A stretch of DNA of 64,000 bases from Staphylococcus marylandisciuri (GCF_025519785.1 NZ_JAOPKZ010000012.1:36469-100468); one strand, 5' to 3'; shown: positions 33,281 to 42,368, counted from the first letter of the stretch. Notes: a model not told the origin generated them from the sequence alone. Numbers and translations are program-made.

Positions 33281-33624
33281 ATGTATTCCTCCTAAAACTT
33301 TTAAATTAATCCCAAAATACTTTCTAGTACTAGCATACCCTTTTCCCTAAATATACATATATACGTTAACATTCCATCTTCACGTCTTAGTTGCCTATAG
33401 CAAACGATATGTGCGCAGCAGCTGACTGACAAAAGCGCTCGTCTCAAACTCGCCAAATCGTCATCCAGCATTGTGAGAAAAGGGGCAGGAAGTTTGCTTT
33501 ATACTTTAATTTAACCTTTGATGTGAGCAGCAAAAAAGTAACCAATTTTATACTACAAAAATTCGCTAAAATAATAAACTAATGTTATCTTTAATACGAA
33601 GTTTAAGAGAAGGAGTTAATGACT
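33281..33624. other. Divergent intergenic region deoC-deoD
   Basis: 344 bases without a gene. Only the deoD ribosome site (AAGGAG, 33610-33615) is clear. A 'GGGGCAGGAAG' patch near 33482 may be a degraded repeat end. No operator was convincing. Confidence 0.45.
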
Positions 33625-34335
33625 ATGACTAAATCTACACCACATATCGAACCCAATGATGTACCTATCGCCAAAACGGTTCTGATGCCCGGCGACCCTC
33701 TAAGAGCGAAATATATTGCAGATCATTATTTAGATAATGTAGAACAATTTAATTCTGTACGTAACATGTTTGGTTATACCGGTACCTATAAAGGCAAGAC
33801 TGTATCAGTTATGGGATCAGGTATGGGGATGCCAAGTATTGGTATCTACTCTTATGAGCTTTATAACTTTTTTGATGTTGAAACGATCATTCGAGTAGGT
33901 TCTTGTGGCGCATTACAACCTCAAATCAATCTTTATGATCTCATTATTGCTCAAGCAGCTTCTACCAATTCAAACTATGTTGATCAATATAATATTCCTG
34001 GTCACTATGCACCGATTGCCGATTTTAATTTAATGGTTAAAGCTAAACAATATGCGGATCAACTTGGAGCTACTGTTCACGTTGGCAATGTATTATCTTC
34101 TGACACATTTTACAATGCTGATACTCAATTCAACGATCAATGGCAACAAATGGGCATTTTAGGTATTGAAATGGAATCTGCAGCTTTATATCTCAATGCT
34201 GTTCACGCTGGACGGCAGGCTTTAGGTATCTTCACAGTGAGTGATCACATCTTACGAGATGAGGCTACAACTGCTGAGGAACGACAAAATGCTTTTACTC
34301 AAATGATGGAAGTTGCATTAGAAATCGCTGAGTAA
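33625..34335 (+). CDS. deoD: Purine nucleoside phosphorylase, DeoD type
   Basis: Phosphorolysis of purine (deoxy)nucleosides. 236 residues of the hexameric PNP-1 family: phosphate loop 'MPGDPLRAKYIA', 'GSGMGMPSIGIYSYELY', 'VGSCGALQ' and 'GIEMESAALYLNA' with the ribose-binding Glu. I use the second ATG (33625) because AAGGAG is nine bases before it and only three before the first ATG at 33619. Confidence 0.96.
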   Translation: MTKSTPHIEPNDVPIAKTVLMPGDPLRAKYIADHYLDNVEQFNSVRNMFGYTGTYKGKTVSVMGSGMGMPSIGIYSYELYNFFDVETIIRVGSCGALQPQINLYDLIIAQAASTNSNYVDQYNIPGHYAPIADFNLMVKAKQYADQLGATVHVGNVLSSDTFYNADTQFNDQWQQMGILGIEMESAALYLNAVHAGRQALGIFTVSDHILRDEATTAEERQNAFTQMMEVALEIAE

Positions 34336-34582
34336 AATCTGTGGATCGAAGTTATGTCTTAAAGGCTATGCGACTCGATCACAGTGCTGGTAATCATCAT
34401 GATCTAGCTTCCTTTAAATAAATGATATTATAAGCGCTCTCTGTAGAATTCAAAGAAGCTTTGTTAAGGCGCGTGGGAACGACATTAATGAGTAATGTCC
34501 TACTGTCCTTTCGTCCATCTTTTACATAGTTAACTCATATTAAAAATCAGTCCCTTATGACATTTAATCAGATACCCAAAAA

Positions 34583-34634
34583 GGGAGCGGGACAGAAATC
34601 TTATTTTGAATAAGAAGATTTCTGTCCCGCTCCC
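34583..34634 (+). repeat. Module A hairpin repeat, between convergent genes
   Basis: GGGAGCGGGACAGAAATCTT pairs with AAGATTTCTGTCCCGCTCCC almost perfectly. It sits between deoD (plus) and dps (minus) within a 362-base gap that has no other gene, so it may act as a bidirectional terminator. Confidence 0.9.
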
Positions 34635-34697
34635 TCCAATCATTTATTCTAAATACTAGCCAGTTAGATTAATTCACTCTGATGATTGACGTTTCAC

Positions 34698-35144
34698 TTA
34701 TTTACCTAAATAAGATTTTAACATCCAATTGTGCTTATCAATATCAGTTTGCATACCGATAAACATATCCTCTGTTACATCATCTTCAGCTTTACTAGCT
34801 ACTTCAATAGCTTCCTCTAATTGTTTAGACACGTTCGTAAAGTCTTGTGATAATTCTGCTACCATTTCTTCAGCTTTGTAATTTTTACCTGCTTCGTCTA
34901 TGATTGAGATTTCTAAACTCTCTTTAAGAGTTGCTACAGGATTGCCTCCAATAGCTAATATACGTTCCGCTAAATCATCTATAAATTGACTAGCTTCATC
35001 ATATAATTCTTCAAATTTAGTGTGAAGTGCGAAGAAATTAGGACCTTTAACATACCAATGGAAATTATGCAATTTAGTAAAAGCTACTGTCCAGTTTGCC
35101 ACTTGTTGATTTAATACACGTACTACTTCTTCATTATTACTCAA
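34698..35144 (-). CDS. dps: Dps/MrgA ferritin-like DNA-protection protein
   Basis: Twelve-mer mini-ferritin that oxidises Fe2+ with H2O2 and shields DNA. 148 residues. The ferroxidase ligands sit in 'KLHNFHWYVKGPNFFALHTKFEELYDEAS' (His near 24-30, Asp and Glu near 50-54), the Dps signature. A near-consensus PerR box lies about 107 bases upstream, fitting peroxide/iron control. Confidence 0.95.
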   Translation of the reverse strand: MSNNEEVVRVLNQQVANWTVAFTKLHNFHWYVKGPNFFALHTKFEELYDEASQFIDDLAERILAIGGNPVATLKESLEISIIDEAGKNYKAEEMVAELSQDFTNVSKQLEEAIEVASKAEDDVTEDMFIGMQTDIDKHNWMLKSYLGK

Positions 35145-35250
35145 AATAATCTCTCCTTTTTAGTAAAGGCGTAGTTAAGTTTTCAATTTCAACGAGAGGT
35201 TCAAATTAAAAGCTTGTTATACGCTAACCTTATTTTCAATTATTATTATA

Positions 35251-35265
35251 TCATAATTATTATAA
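35251..35265 (-). promoter_or_regulatory. PerR box upstream of dps
   Basis: On the minus strand TTATAATAATTATGA matches the 15-base PerR/Per-box consensus TTATAATnATTATAA at all but one fixed position. PerR represses dps/mrgA in other staphylococci and Bacillus. The surrounding region is very AT-rich, so a chance match is possible. Confidence 0.65.
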
Positions 35266-35406
35266 TATTCAACAGGATTGCTCACATACTTCTAAATCCT
35301 TTAACGCGCTTATTAATGCACTTTTTAAATTATATACATCACTACAAACATATTTGCAAATGAGAATGCGAGAGTTTAATTGATAAAAACAAAGCAAAAG
35401 TAGTCA

Positions 35407-35808
35407 TTAATCAACGTGTTCTTGTTTATCGATAAAGAAACTACGTTCATAGTCTGAAGGTTGATGCCAATGCGTCTTCCACATAATTTTACGATTCTGA
35501 GCAAAGAAATCATAAGCACAATCTCTTATCACAGGAGGAATGCAGCGGAGTACAAACGCTAGCCATTTAAACTTAGGTAAGCTGCCTATTAAAGAAGCGA
35601 TTGCATCTGATTTATATTGCAGGCGATCTCCCGTTTGGAGAATCACACTATCATATTTTCTCGCTTCTGGATAATCTTTTTTTAATTTCTGACCGGCTTC
35701 ACTTTGTAATTGTACGAATTCATATCGGTGAGATAATCCATTCTGAATTAACCAAATTGCGTAATTGTAGCAATAGACACATGTACCATCATAATAAATT
35801 ATAGGCAT
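35407..35808 (-). CDS. DUF393 / DCC-family thiol-disulfide oxidoreductase-like protein
   Basis: 133 residues with the DCC-family start 'IIYYDGTCVYCYNYAIWLI': the DG-x-C-x-x-C motif is Asp6, Gly7, Cys9 and Cys12. Thioredoxin-like fold, related to Bacillus YuxK. No signal peptide, so probably cytosolic. Redox function is inferred from the family; no partner is nearby. Confidence 0.88.
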   Translation of the reverse strand: MPIIYYDGTCVYCYNYAIWLIQNGLSHRYEFVQLQSEAGQKLKKDYPEARKYDSVILQTGDRLQYKSDAIASLIGSLPKFKWLAFVLRCIPPVIRDCAYDFFAQNRKIMWKTHWHQPSDYERSFFIDKQEHVD

Positions 35809-35874
35809 TCCTTTTCACCTCATCTTTCTCTTATATTCTGTATAGCCTTTAACCATTCATTTCAATCATAAAAA

Positions 35875-35911
35875 AGGACGAACGCCCTTTTGAAACTGAG
35901 GCGTCGTCCTT
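35875..35911 (-). terminator. Intrinsic terminator of the EVE-domain gene
   Basis: On the minus strand AAGGACGACGCC pairs with GGGCGTTCGTCCTT, followed by TTTTTT. It lies 36 bases past the stop of the 35947-37320 gene and so separates it from the DCC-family gene downstream. Confidence 0.8.
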
Positions 35912-35946
35912 CGTTACATCGCATTGCTCGTATCCCTGTCATACTT

Positions 35947-37320
35947 TTAATTATCTTTATTTACTCTGACGATCCTTGTATATTTTAAAAATTGAGGGCT
36001 ATATTTCTGTTTGATCGTCGTCAAATCGTCATGCGTTACTCCAATAATATGCCAGTTCGGATTAAAGTGATAGAAAGAGTCTTTATTGCGTGACCATTTA
36101 ATCATTTTCCCTTCTTTATTATAGCGCGGTAACGTTACTTCATACCCTTCTAGTACATTGATATACATCTGAAAGATATCTGGATCAATACGGTGAAAGT
36201 TATCGATCACTAAATAACGTCTGTCTGTTTGCGGCATATTTTCAGTAATAAAGCCTTCTCGATAATATAATGCTCCGTTTTCATTTGGTAGATATTTACC
36301 GTAAAGCATATCTTCGGTAAAGTCTACATGGCCCGTAGTTACTACAGGGTTGGCGTTTGTCTTTTGCAATAAGTTTTGAGCAGCTTCTAAACCATTTTGA
36401 TGCTCTTCTACTACGAGTAGAATAAAGGGCTTTAACTCGTTATCATCTGAGTCTACAACCTCGTTCTTATCAACCTTTTCAAACTGAGGCTTGAGCCCGT
36501 CATTCTCACTCATCTCTATAATCGCATCATACTGAGTTTGACTAAGACTGGCGATAGCTTGTTTGGCATTTTCTTGTAAAAAATATAAATTTTTTAATTT
36601 AGGATGTTTATTCAAAGTAGTTAAAGTGACTGGATTGATATATTTCTCAAAATATACTTCAATCGCCGTACTGCTCGTTCTACCAGGAATTGGAGGTTTC
36701 TCATGAATATGTTGAGTGACTTCTCCCACACCTATAACAGATTGGTTGCTATTGCGGTTAAAGAATATCAGCTTATCTCCTATTTCAAGTTGCGTGTAGT
36801 GATGATAACCGTTTCGTTTGATTCCATTATAAGTATGAGTGTAGACAGTAAAACGTTGTCCCGGCTCGTATTCGTCAGTTTCAGATAGGAAGAAATAACG
36901 TGATATCTTTGTTTCTCCTTTTCCTAGACTCACTATTAATTCAAATTCTTCTTGAGAAAGTTGGTTAAATAACGTTTCTTTCATATTACGTATTCTCATA
37001 TCTAATTGGTCACTACGTTTGAGGTAATCCGTAGTGAGCGGTTGCAATTGCTCTTTCAGTTCAAACTGAACGCGTATTTTATTCTGAGCGCCTGTTTGTA
37101 CGCTAATAATTTCGCCATACCCTAATAGGCCTGTATCCATCTGAACTTGATAGAATACGACTTGGTCACCTACTTTTGCATTTTTAAAAGCTCTGAAACC
37201 TTGTGTAGGATTAAAATGTGCTCCAGACTCAAATAATGTAGTTTGCCCTACTAAAGAATCATGATGGTCCCATCTATTATAACCACAATTTAACCAAAAA
37301 TAATTTGTTTTTTCCGACAT
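35947..37320 (-). CDS. Two EVE/PUA-like domains fused to a degenerate McrB-like AAA domain
   Basis: 457 residues, start at the ATG at 37320 with AGGAG seven bases upstream. Residues about 5-125 ('YFWLNCGYNRWDHHD', 'FKNAKVGDQVVFYQV', 'GLLGYGEIISVQ') and about 140-265 ('RYFFLSETDEYEPGQRF', 'LEIGDKLIFFNRN', 'SVIGVGEVTQH') look like two EVE-type modified-base-binding domains. From about residue 300 the order of elements follows an McrB-type AAA+ GTPase: 'HVDFTEDMLYGKY', 'RRYLVIDNFHRIDPDIFQ' for Walker B and 'FNPNWHIIGVTHDD' for sensor 1. The P-loop GxxGxGKT is gone ('LLVVEEHQNGLEAAQ') and Walker B DE is DN, so NTP hydrolysis is unlikely. No McrC gene is adjacent. Confidence 0.65.
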   Translation of the reverse strand: MSEKTNYFWLNCGYNRWDHHDSLVGQTTLFESGAHFNPTQGFRAFKNAKVGDQVVFYQVQMDTGLLGYGEIISVQTGAQNKIRVQFELKEQLQPLTTDYLKRSDQLDMRIRNMKETLFNQLSQEEFELIVSLGKGETKISRYFFLSETDEYEPGQRFTVYTHTYNGIKRNGYHHYTQLEIGDKLIFFNRNSNQSVIGVGEVTQHIHEKPPIPGRTSSTAIEVYFEKYINPVTLTTLNKHPKLKNLYFLQENAKQAIASLSQTQYDAIIEMSENDGLKPQFEKVDKNEVVDSDDNELKPFILLVVEEHQNGLEAAQNLLQKTNANPVVTTGHVDFTEDMLYGKYLPNENGALYYREGFITENMPQTDRRYLVIDNFHRIDPDIFQMYINVLEGYEVTLPRYNKEGKMIKWSRNKDSFYHFNPNWHIIGVTHDDLTTIKQKYSPQFLKYTRIVRVNKDN

Positions 37321-37584
37321 ATAGATACTCCTAATCACCTTATTTATCTTTATAGTTAAACATAATATTAACTCTATCCTTCAATCATTCATCTATTCTC
37401 AAGCTTGACTCTTATCATCATAGCATTGAGACACAATTCTATTTAGCTTTCGACATCTCATACCTGCATGGTTAGCTAAGATTTAAAAAAGTATCTAGCA
37501 GTCCATTTAGAATTGATTCGGTACCTGTACAATACTAGATTTCATCACTAGGGTCCCCACAGATATATGCGTCATCAGTCACCA

Positions 37585-38565
37585 CTAGAGTAGGTGTATG
37601 AACCACATAGTTAAGATACTTGATAGTATCACTACTATCCACGTTATCAGTCCCAATAATATAGGTTTAAAGCCTGTAGACTTAAACTGTTTAACATCTA
37701 CTGATAACCCTATTCCTGCCATCGCCACACTAATTAAGAATAAGGATATATTGTGAAATACGTCCATTACATGCGATGGGAAATTAAAGAGTGTACTTAT
37801 TAATGAAGTGACGATGAAACCTAAGATAAACCATGGAAATATCTGTTTAATTGAGACGTTAGAGTCCTTAGATTTCTCTTTATTCATCGTTCTAACGGCA
37901 AAAAATAGCACAACAGGTATAATCATAAGTGTACGCGTGAGCTTGACAATAGCACCCGTTTGCAACGAAGTATGACCGTATATCGATGCGGCTGCTATAA
38001 CACTTGAAGTATCGTTGATAGCCGTCCCGCTGAAATAACCAAACGATTCTTGACTCATACGCAATAAGTGCCCTACCGACGGGAAGATAAACACTGCAAT
38101 TAAATTAAATAAGAAGACAGTAGATATTGAGAAGGCCACTTCATTATCCTTAGCTCGAATGACGGGGCTCGTAGCTGCTATAGCTGATCCCCCACAAATA
38201 GAAGTACCTACCCCGATAAGAATGCCTATGTTCTCTTCAATTTTTAACAACTTTAAGAGTATGTATACAGTTATAAATGCTAAGATTAACGTTATAAAAA
38301 TAATTGGAATTGAGCGCCAACCAACACTACCGATAGATTGAAAGCTCAATGTAAATCCGAGAACTATAATACTATAGTGTAACACTTTCTTACTACTAAA
38401 CTGAATTCCGGCTTGAAAGGAATCAGGTATATGAAATAAATTTCCTACTACCATTCCTATAATAATAGCAAATATCGCGCTACCGATAATTGGAAAGAAA
38501 TGCCCTAATGTAGAGGCTATAATAGCAATTATAACTGTCACGATAAGTCCTTTAACCTTAGTCAT
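37585..38565 (-). CDS. YeiH/UPF0324 family membrane transporter
   Basis: 326 residues with about ten hydrophobic helices, first at residues 4-24. Family marks are 'GTSICGGSAIAATSPVI' and 'GTAINDTSSVIAAASIYG', re-entrant-loop motifs of the YeiH/PSE (putative sulfate exporter) family. Substrate not certain. Followed on the other side of a short gap by a 77-residue membrane protein on the same strand. Confidence 0.9.
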   Translation of the reverse strand: MTKVKGLIVTVIIAIIASTLGHFFPIIGSAIFAIIIGMVVGNLFHIPDSFQAGIQFSSKKVLHYSIIVLGFTLSFQSIGSVGWRSIPIIFITLILAFITVYILLKLLKIEENIGILIGVGTSICGGSAIAATSPVIRAKDNEVAFSISTVFLFNLIAVFIFPSVGHLLRMSQESFGYFSGTAINDTSSVIAAASIYGHTSLQTGAIVKLTRTLMIIPVVLFFAVRTMNKEKSKDSNVSIKQIFPWFILGFIVTSLISTLFNFPSHVMDVFHNISLFLISVAMAGIGLSVDVKQFKSTGFKPILLGLITWIVVILSSILTMWFIHLL

Positions 38566-38639
38566 TTTCTCACCTTTTCTTCATACACTAGCTCACCCTA
38601 GCTAATAAAATATGAACACTTATTCGGTTGCTAACTTAT

Positions 38640-38873
38640 TTATGAGTGCATAAGCGTAAACGCTCCGAAAAGAGGCATAATATTGATAAATAAACCACCT
38701 AATTTAAGGAATCCATTAATCTCTTTATCAGGTAACGTGATGAGGACACTGATAATGCCAACTATATTAATAACTATAGGAATAAATAAGACGGGGAAAA
38801 TAGGTAACTTTAAAAATATTCCTACGCCTGAAATAATTCCACAAACAAGAGCGATATAAATAAATTTCTGCAT
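38640..38873 (-). CDS. Small hydrophobic protein of unknown family
   Basis: 77 residues with three hydrophobic stretches (about 4-21, 27-47 and 58-74) and a short polar loop 'TLPDKEINGFLKLGG'. AGGAGG precedes the ATG, so it is likely expressed. It lies upstream of the YeiH gene on the same strand, with a 74-base gap, and may share a transcript. I do not recognise it. Confidence 0.65.
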   Translation of the reverse strand: MQKFIYIALVCGIISGVGIFLKLPIFPVLFIPIVINIVGIISVLITLPDKEINGFLKLGGLFINIMPLFGAFTLMHS

Positions 38874-38893
38874 TAATTATACCTCCTTTTATA

Positions 38894-39685
38894 GAAGTTG
38901 AGACATCAAGATTCTGTGCTCTAGGAAACCGATGAACGGCGTCCCAAAAGTAGGATTGTCGATGGAACTTTCACGATTCGGGAGCGGGACAGAAATCTAA
39001 TTTGAATAAAATGATTTCGTACTCCCGCTCCGGCTTGGATGACTAGAATTGAAAAAAACTTGATACAAGCGCATTTTCAAATCAGTCATCTACTGCCAAG
39101 ATGCTAAAAGGGGGAGCGGGACAGAAATCTAATTTGAATAAATGATTTCGTAGTCCCGCCCCGGCAAAGATGGCTAGAATTGAAAAAAGCTTGATACAAG
39201 CGCGTTTTCAAATCAGCCATCTACTGCCGAGATGTTGAAGGGAGCGGGACAGAAATCTAATTTGAACAAAAAAGATTTCGTAGTCCCGCCCCGGCAAGGA
39301 TGACTAGAATTGAAAAAAGCTTGATGCAAGCGCATTTTCAAATCAGTCATCTACTGCCAAGATGCTGAAAGAGGTTGAGACATTACATTATTTCCCAGTT
39401 TCTCTTTGTTGGGGCCCACCCCAACTTGCATTGCTGGTGGAAACTGATGAACCAGTTTCTTTGTGTTGGGGCCCCCACCCCAACTTGCTGTGCTTGTTGG
39501 GAGCGGGACAGAAATCTAATTTAACTAAAAAGATTTCGTAGTCCCGCCCCGGCAAGGATGACTAGAATTGAAAAAAGCTTGATACAAGCGCATTTTCAAA
39601 TCAGTCATCTACTGCCAAGATGTTGAAAGAGATTGAGACATTACATTATGTCCCAGTTTCTCTTTGTTGGGGCCCCTCGCTCAAA
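38894..39685 (+). repeat. Large repeat cluster: module E, four A+B units, STAR elements
   Basis: After module E (38894-38978) come four A+B units starting at 38980, 39111, 39240 and 39499, all on the same strand. A STAR block (three GTTGGGGCCC-type cores around 39404-39485) lies between units 3 and 4, and a last STAR core near 39665. B units all contain GCTTGATRCAAGC and TACTGCC. Units are near-identical but differ at a few bases, which argues for separate ageing after duplication. It fills most of the 895-base gap before manA. Confidence 0.9.
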
Positions 39686-39768
39686 TCCTCAACGCTTTTG
39701 TCCTGACCTCTTTCTTACGATTAGTCAAGCGCTTCTACTATAAAATAAGCATACTTAACTAAAGCGTT

Positions 39769-40704
39769 TTATAGAAAGCTTACTATAAGTTCAAAGTTCC
39801 CTTCAAAAACGGTATCTAAATCATGAGATGTTAAAATAAAATTGGACCCCTTTTGAATATGATATATCTCTCCATCTGTAACTACTTGGCCTTCACCCTT
39901 TATCACAGAAACTAATACAAACTCTCTCGGTTTCATGTAATTAAGGGTTCCTGAAATGTCCCACTTAACCATAGTAAAAAAATCATTAGAGACAAGTTGA
40001 GTTCGCTTGTGATTCTCCCTATACTCCACATCAGTGGAAGAATTGTTTTCTATTTCAGGTAACTCTAGCACCTCGATAGCTTTTTCTCGATTAAGTTCCC
40101 GCCGTGAATTACCATATTCACGCCCGTAATCATAAATACGATACGAAATATCAGAAGCTTGCATTGTTTCATACAATAACACGCCAGCTCCTACTGAGTG
40201 AATCATCCCTGCAGGAATATAATAGAAATCTCCAGCTTGGACCTTAATCTTATTAAATAGATTTTCATAGTCCTGATTTCTTAGTTTATCAATATTATTG
40301 GGACAGCGTTCATCTTTGAAACCATATATAATCTCAGCACCAGGTTCTGCCTCTATCACATACCAGCATTCCGATTTACCATATTTGCCTTCCTCATGTT
40401 CAAAAGCATAAGCGTCATTAGGGTGAACATGGATGGATAAAGGTTCTTTGGCATCTATCAATTTAGTTAACAACGGAAATTCTTCACTAGGGAAATCTCC
40501 AAATAATTCTCTATGATGGCTCCAAAGATAATCAAGCGTATACCCACGATATTCGCCCTCCACAATTTCACAAGCGCCTCTATGATGAGCAGAAATAGTC
40601 CAAGCCTCTCCAACTGTTTGACTCGGTAACTCGTAATCAAACGCCTCAAACTTAGTTCCACCCCAAACCTTATCTTTCAGCACAGGTTTCAAAAACAAAG
40701 GCAT
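39769..40704 (-). CDS. manA: Mannose-6-phosphate isomerase, class I
   Basis: Zn enzyme linking fructose-6-P and mannose-6-P. 311 residues, the short Firmicutes form. Zinc ligands are in 'EPLSIHVHPNDAYAF' (near 94-102), a Glu in 'GKSECWYVIEAE' and a His in 'IPAGMIHSVGAGVLLYE' (near 168). An AGGTG ribosome site precedes the ATG at 40704. Confidence 0.94.
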   Translation of the reverse strand: MPLFLKPVLKDKVWGGTKFEAFDYELPSQTVGEAWTISAHHRGACEIVEGEYRGYTLDYLWSHHRELFGDFPSEEFPLLTKLIDAKEPLSIHVHPNDAYAFEHEEGKYGKSECWYVIEAEPGAEIIYGFKDERCPNNIDKLRNQDYENLFNKIKVQAGDFYYIPAGMIHSVGAGVLLYETMQASDISYRIYDYGREYGNSRRELNREKAIEVLELPEIENNSSTDVEYRENHKRTQLVSNDFFTMVKWDISGTLNYMKPREFVLVSVIKGEGQVVTDGEIYHIQKGSNFILTSHDLDTVFEGNFELIVSFL

Positions 40705-41189
40705 ATCTGCACCTCCATGTAAGTGGTCGCTACCTTTCTCTTATCTCTGTAGCTAATATAAATTATCGTTCAGCTTTTAAAAGTGAAACATCACCATTCA
40801 TTGAACATCTTGTCTCACTTCTCAGAATAACAACAATCCTACAAACGACTTATCAGTGTACGATGAATGCAGTCACAACAGCTTTCTAGTATATCAGTTC
40901 GCTTTCTCTTTCAAATCTGCTCGATTGAAGTTCGTATAATAAAGGGTTTGAAAATGAACTTTTATTGTACTACCTAAGACTCCTTTTTATCGTAACACTA
41001 TTACTCATTCTGATTGTATCATATAGAAGTAATAATGAGATAGCTTCTATTTTCTGAACTCTATTACAAGCATCATATCTCTAAATCTTCTATCTCTTAA
41101 TTAATCAACGAAATTACCAGAGCGAAATTATATTTTAGATTAAAACAACTCTGAAGGTGTTGTATTACACAAAAACAATATTGCTTATA

Positions 41190-41389
41190 TTCAAATTTAA
41201 TGCTTATAATGAGTAATAGAAACACGGAAGACAGTTATTTTATTCAATAGTAGTCATTCCCTGTTTTAATGGCTCATATAAGGTAATAGCTATGATAATG
41301 TTATACATCAGTACCGATTATAACTATGTGTAACTTACTAATTTGCACGAGGCCCCTAGTAGATAGAGATAAGTCTAGGGGTCTTTTTT
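41190..41389 (+). ncRNA. Candidate small RNA with promoter and intrinsic terminator
   Basis: In the 806-base gap between manA and the SDR gene there is a good sigma-A promoter on the plus strand, TTGCTT-N18-TATAAT (about 41190-41219), and about 140 bases later a strong terminator: CCCCTAG, a 14-base loop, CTAGGGG, then TCTTTTTT (41352-41389). The roughly 160-base transcript has no open frame with a ribosome site. Staphylococci carry several trans-acting RNAs of this size, but I could not match it to a named one. Confidence 0.6.
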
Positions 41390-41410
41390 AATAAAAAAGA
41401 CGTAAATATA

Positions 41411-41463
41411 GGGAGCGGGACAGAAATCTAATTTGAATAAAAAGATTTCGTAAACCCGCTCCC
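41411..41463 (+). repeat. Module A hairpin repeat
   Basis: GGGAGCGGGACAGAAATC through GATTTCGTAAACCCGCTCCC; the left arm and AATTTGAATAAAA loop are standard, while the right arm carries the 'GTA' variant. It lies just past the small-RNA terminator and before the 3' end of the SDR gene, that is, between convergent transcripts. Confidence 0.88.
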
Positions 41464-41510
41464 TATACTTACTCCTTGGATAAACTATATCTTATTCATT
41501 TAAATCACTA

Positions 41511-42161
41511 TTAAATTTGTGCTATAGCCTCTTTAATGTCTGTTTCTCCTTGAACGATTTGAAATTCTTGATTATCTTCTCCATCTTCTTGAGCCACTTC
41601 TTTAAGTACGCTAGCAACATCTTCTCTCGGAATAGAACCTCTTCCTTCAAAGAAAGCACCGACATCAATTTTTCCAGTGCCTGGCTCATCTAATAATACG
41701 CCTGGGTGAATGATAGAATAAGTTAACCCGGAATTTTTAAGGTATTCGTCAGCGTAATGCTTAACGATCGTATAAGGTTTTAAATCGCCGCTCGCTTCGA
41801 ACGCCTCTCTTCTAGAATCATAAGTGGATACCATAATATAGCGTTGAATTCCTGCAATTTTGCTAGCTTCAATGGTCTTGATAGCACCGTCTAAGTCTAC
41901 AGTGATCGTTTTGTCAGCGCCAGTGCTACCACCAGAACCAACTGAGAATATAACTTTTTCGAAGCCTTTCACCTTATCTTTTAAGGTATCTATATCGTCT
42001 TTCTCCACATCAATTAATAGAGATTTAATTCCTTTCTCTTCTAAAGCTGCTTTTTGGTCCTCTTTACGCACTCCAGCTGTGAAGGTCTTACCCTCTTCTG
42101 TTAGTTGGTCAACTAATTTACTGCCAACGCCTCCATTAGCGCCTATGATTAATATACTCAC
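41511..42161 (-). CDS. NAD(P)-binding SDR-like protein (atypical short-chain dehydrogenase)
   Basis: 216 residues with an N-terminal Rossmann dinucleotide loop 'ILIIGANGGVGSKLVDQL'. 'VIFSVGSGGSTGADKTITVDLDGAIKTIEASK' and 'YIMVSTYDS' fit atypical SDRs of the NAD(P)H-binding/NmrA-like group. I chose the GTG at 42161 because GGAGG is seven bases upstream; the longer frame to 42209 lacks one. Divergent from czrA, with a CzrA-type operator between them. Substrate unknown. Confidence 0.85.
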   Translation of the reverse strand: MSILIIGANGGVGSKLVDQLTEEGKTFTAGVRKEDQKAALEEKGIKSLLIDVEKDDIDTLKDKVKGFEKVIFSVGSGGSTGADKTITVDLDGAIKTIEASKIAGIQRYIMVSTYDSRREAFEASGDLKPYTIVKHYADEYLKNSGLTYSIIHPGVLLDEPGTGKIDVGAFFEGRGSIPREDVASVLKEVAQEDGEDNQEFQIVQGETDIKEAIAQI

Positions 42162-42266
42162 GATAATTCCTCCTTCATTAAATCCCGTATTATTTATTAC
42201 ATTCCCCACTTTTACTTACTTTAAAAGTCTTTAAAAATAATTTAAATGTAATAATTTTTAATTAGA

Positions 42267-42280
42267 TGAATGTTTGTTCA
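42267..42280 (+). promoter_or_regulatory. Second CzrA/ArsR-type operator, toward the SDR gene
   Basis: TGAATGTTTGTTCA, TGAA-N6-TTCA, the same geometry as the operator over the czr promoter 66 bases away. It lies 106 bases upstream of the SDR start. This raises the chance that the metal sensor also controls the divergent gene. Confidence 0.5.
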
Positions 42281-42302
42281 CATAGAATAACAATTTATAA
42301 GG

Positions 42303-42352
42303 TTGACCTTAAAATCTTTATACTTTAATATATGAATATATGTTCATATATT
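42303..42352 (+). promoter_or_regulatory. czr promoter with overlapping CzrA operator
   Basis: TTGACC (42303-42308), 17-base spacer, TAATAT (42326-42331). The palindrome ATATATGAATATATGTTCA (core TGAA-N6-TTCA at 42333-42346) covers the end of the -10 and the start point. S. aureus CzrA binds a TGAAnnnnnnTTCA palindrome and leaves it when loaded with Zn or Co. Confidence 0.75.
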
Positions 42353-42368
42353 AAAAGGAGACGTTGAC

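Noticed and set aside
38980..39685. CRISPR array
   Set aside because: Units are about 130-160 bases, near-identical along their whole length with no unique spacers, and no cas genes are nearby. They are repeats of the dispersed A+B family.
41190..41389. Naming the candidate small RNA as RsaI/RsaOG
   Set aside because: Length and terminator are similar in kind, but I could not recall or verify a sequence match, so I left it unnamed.
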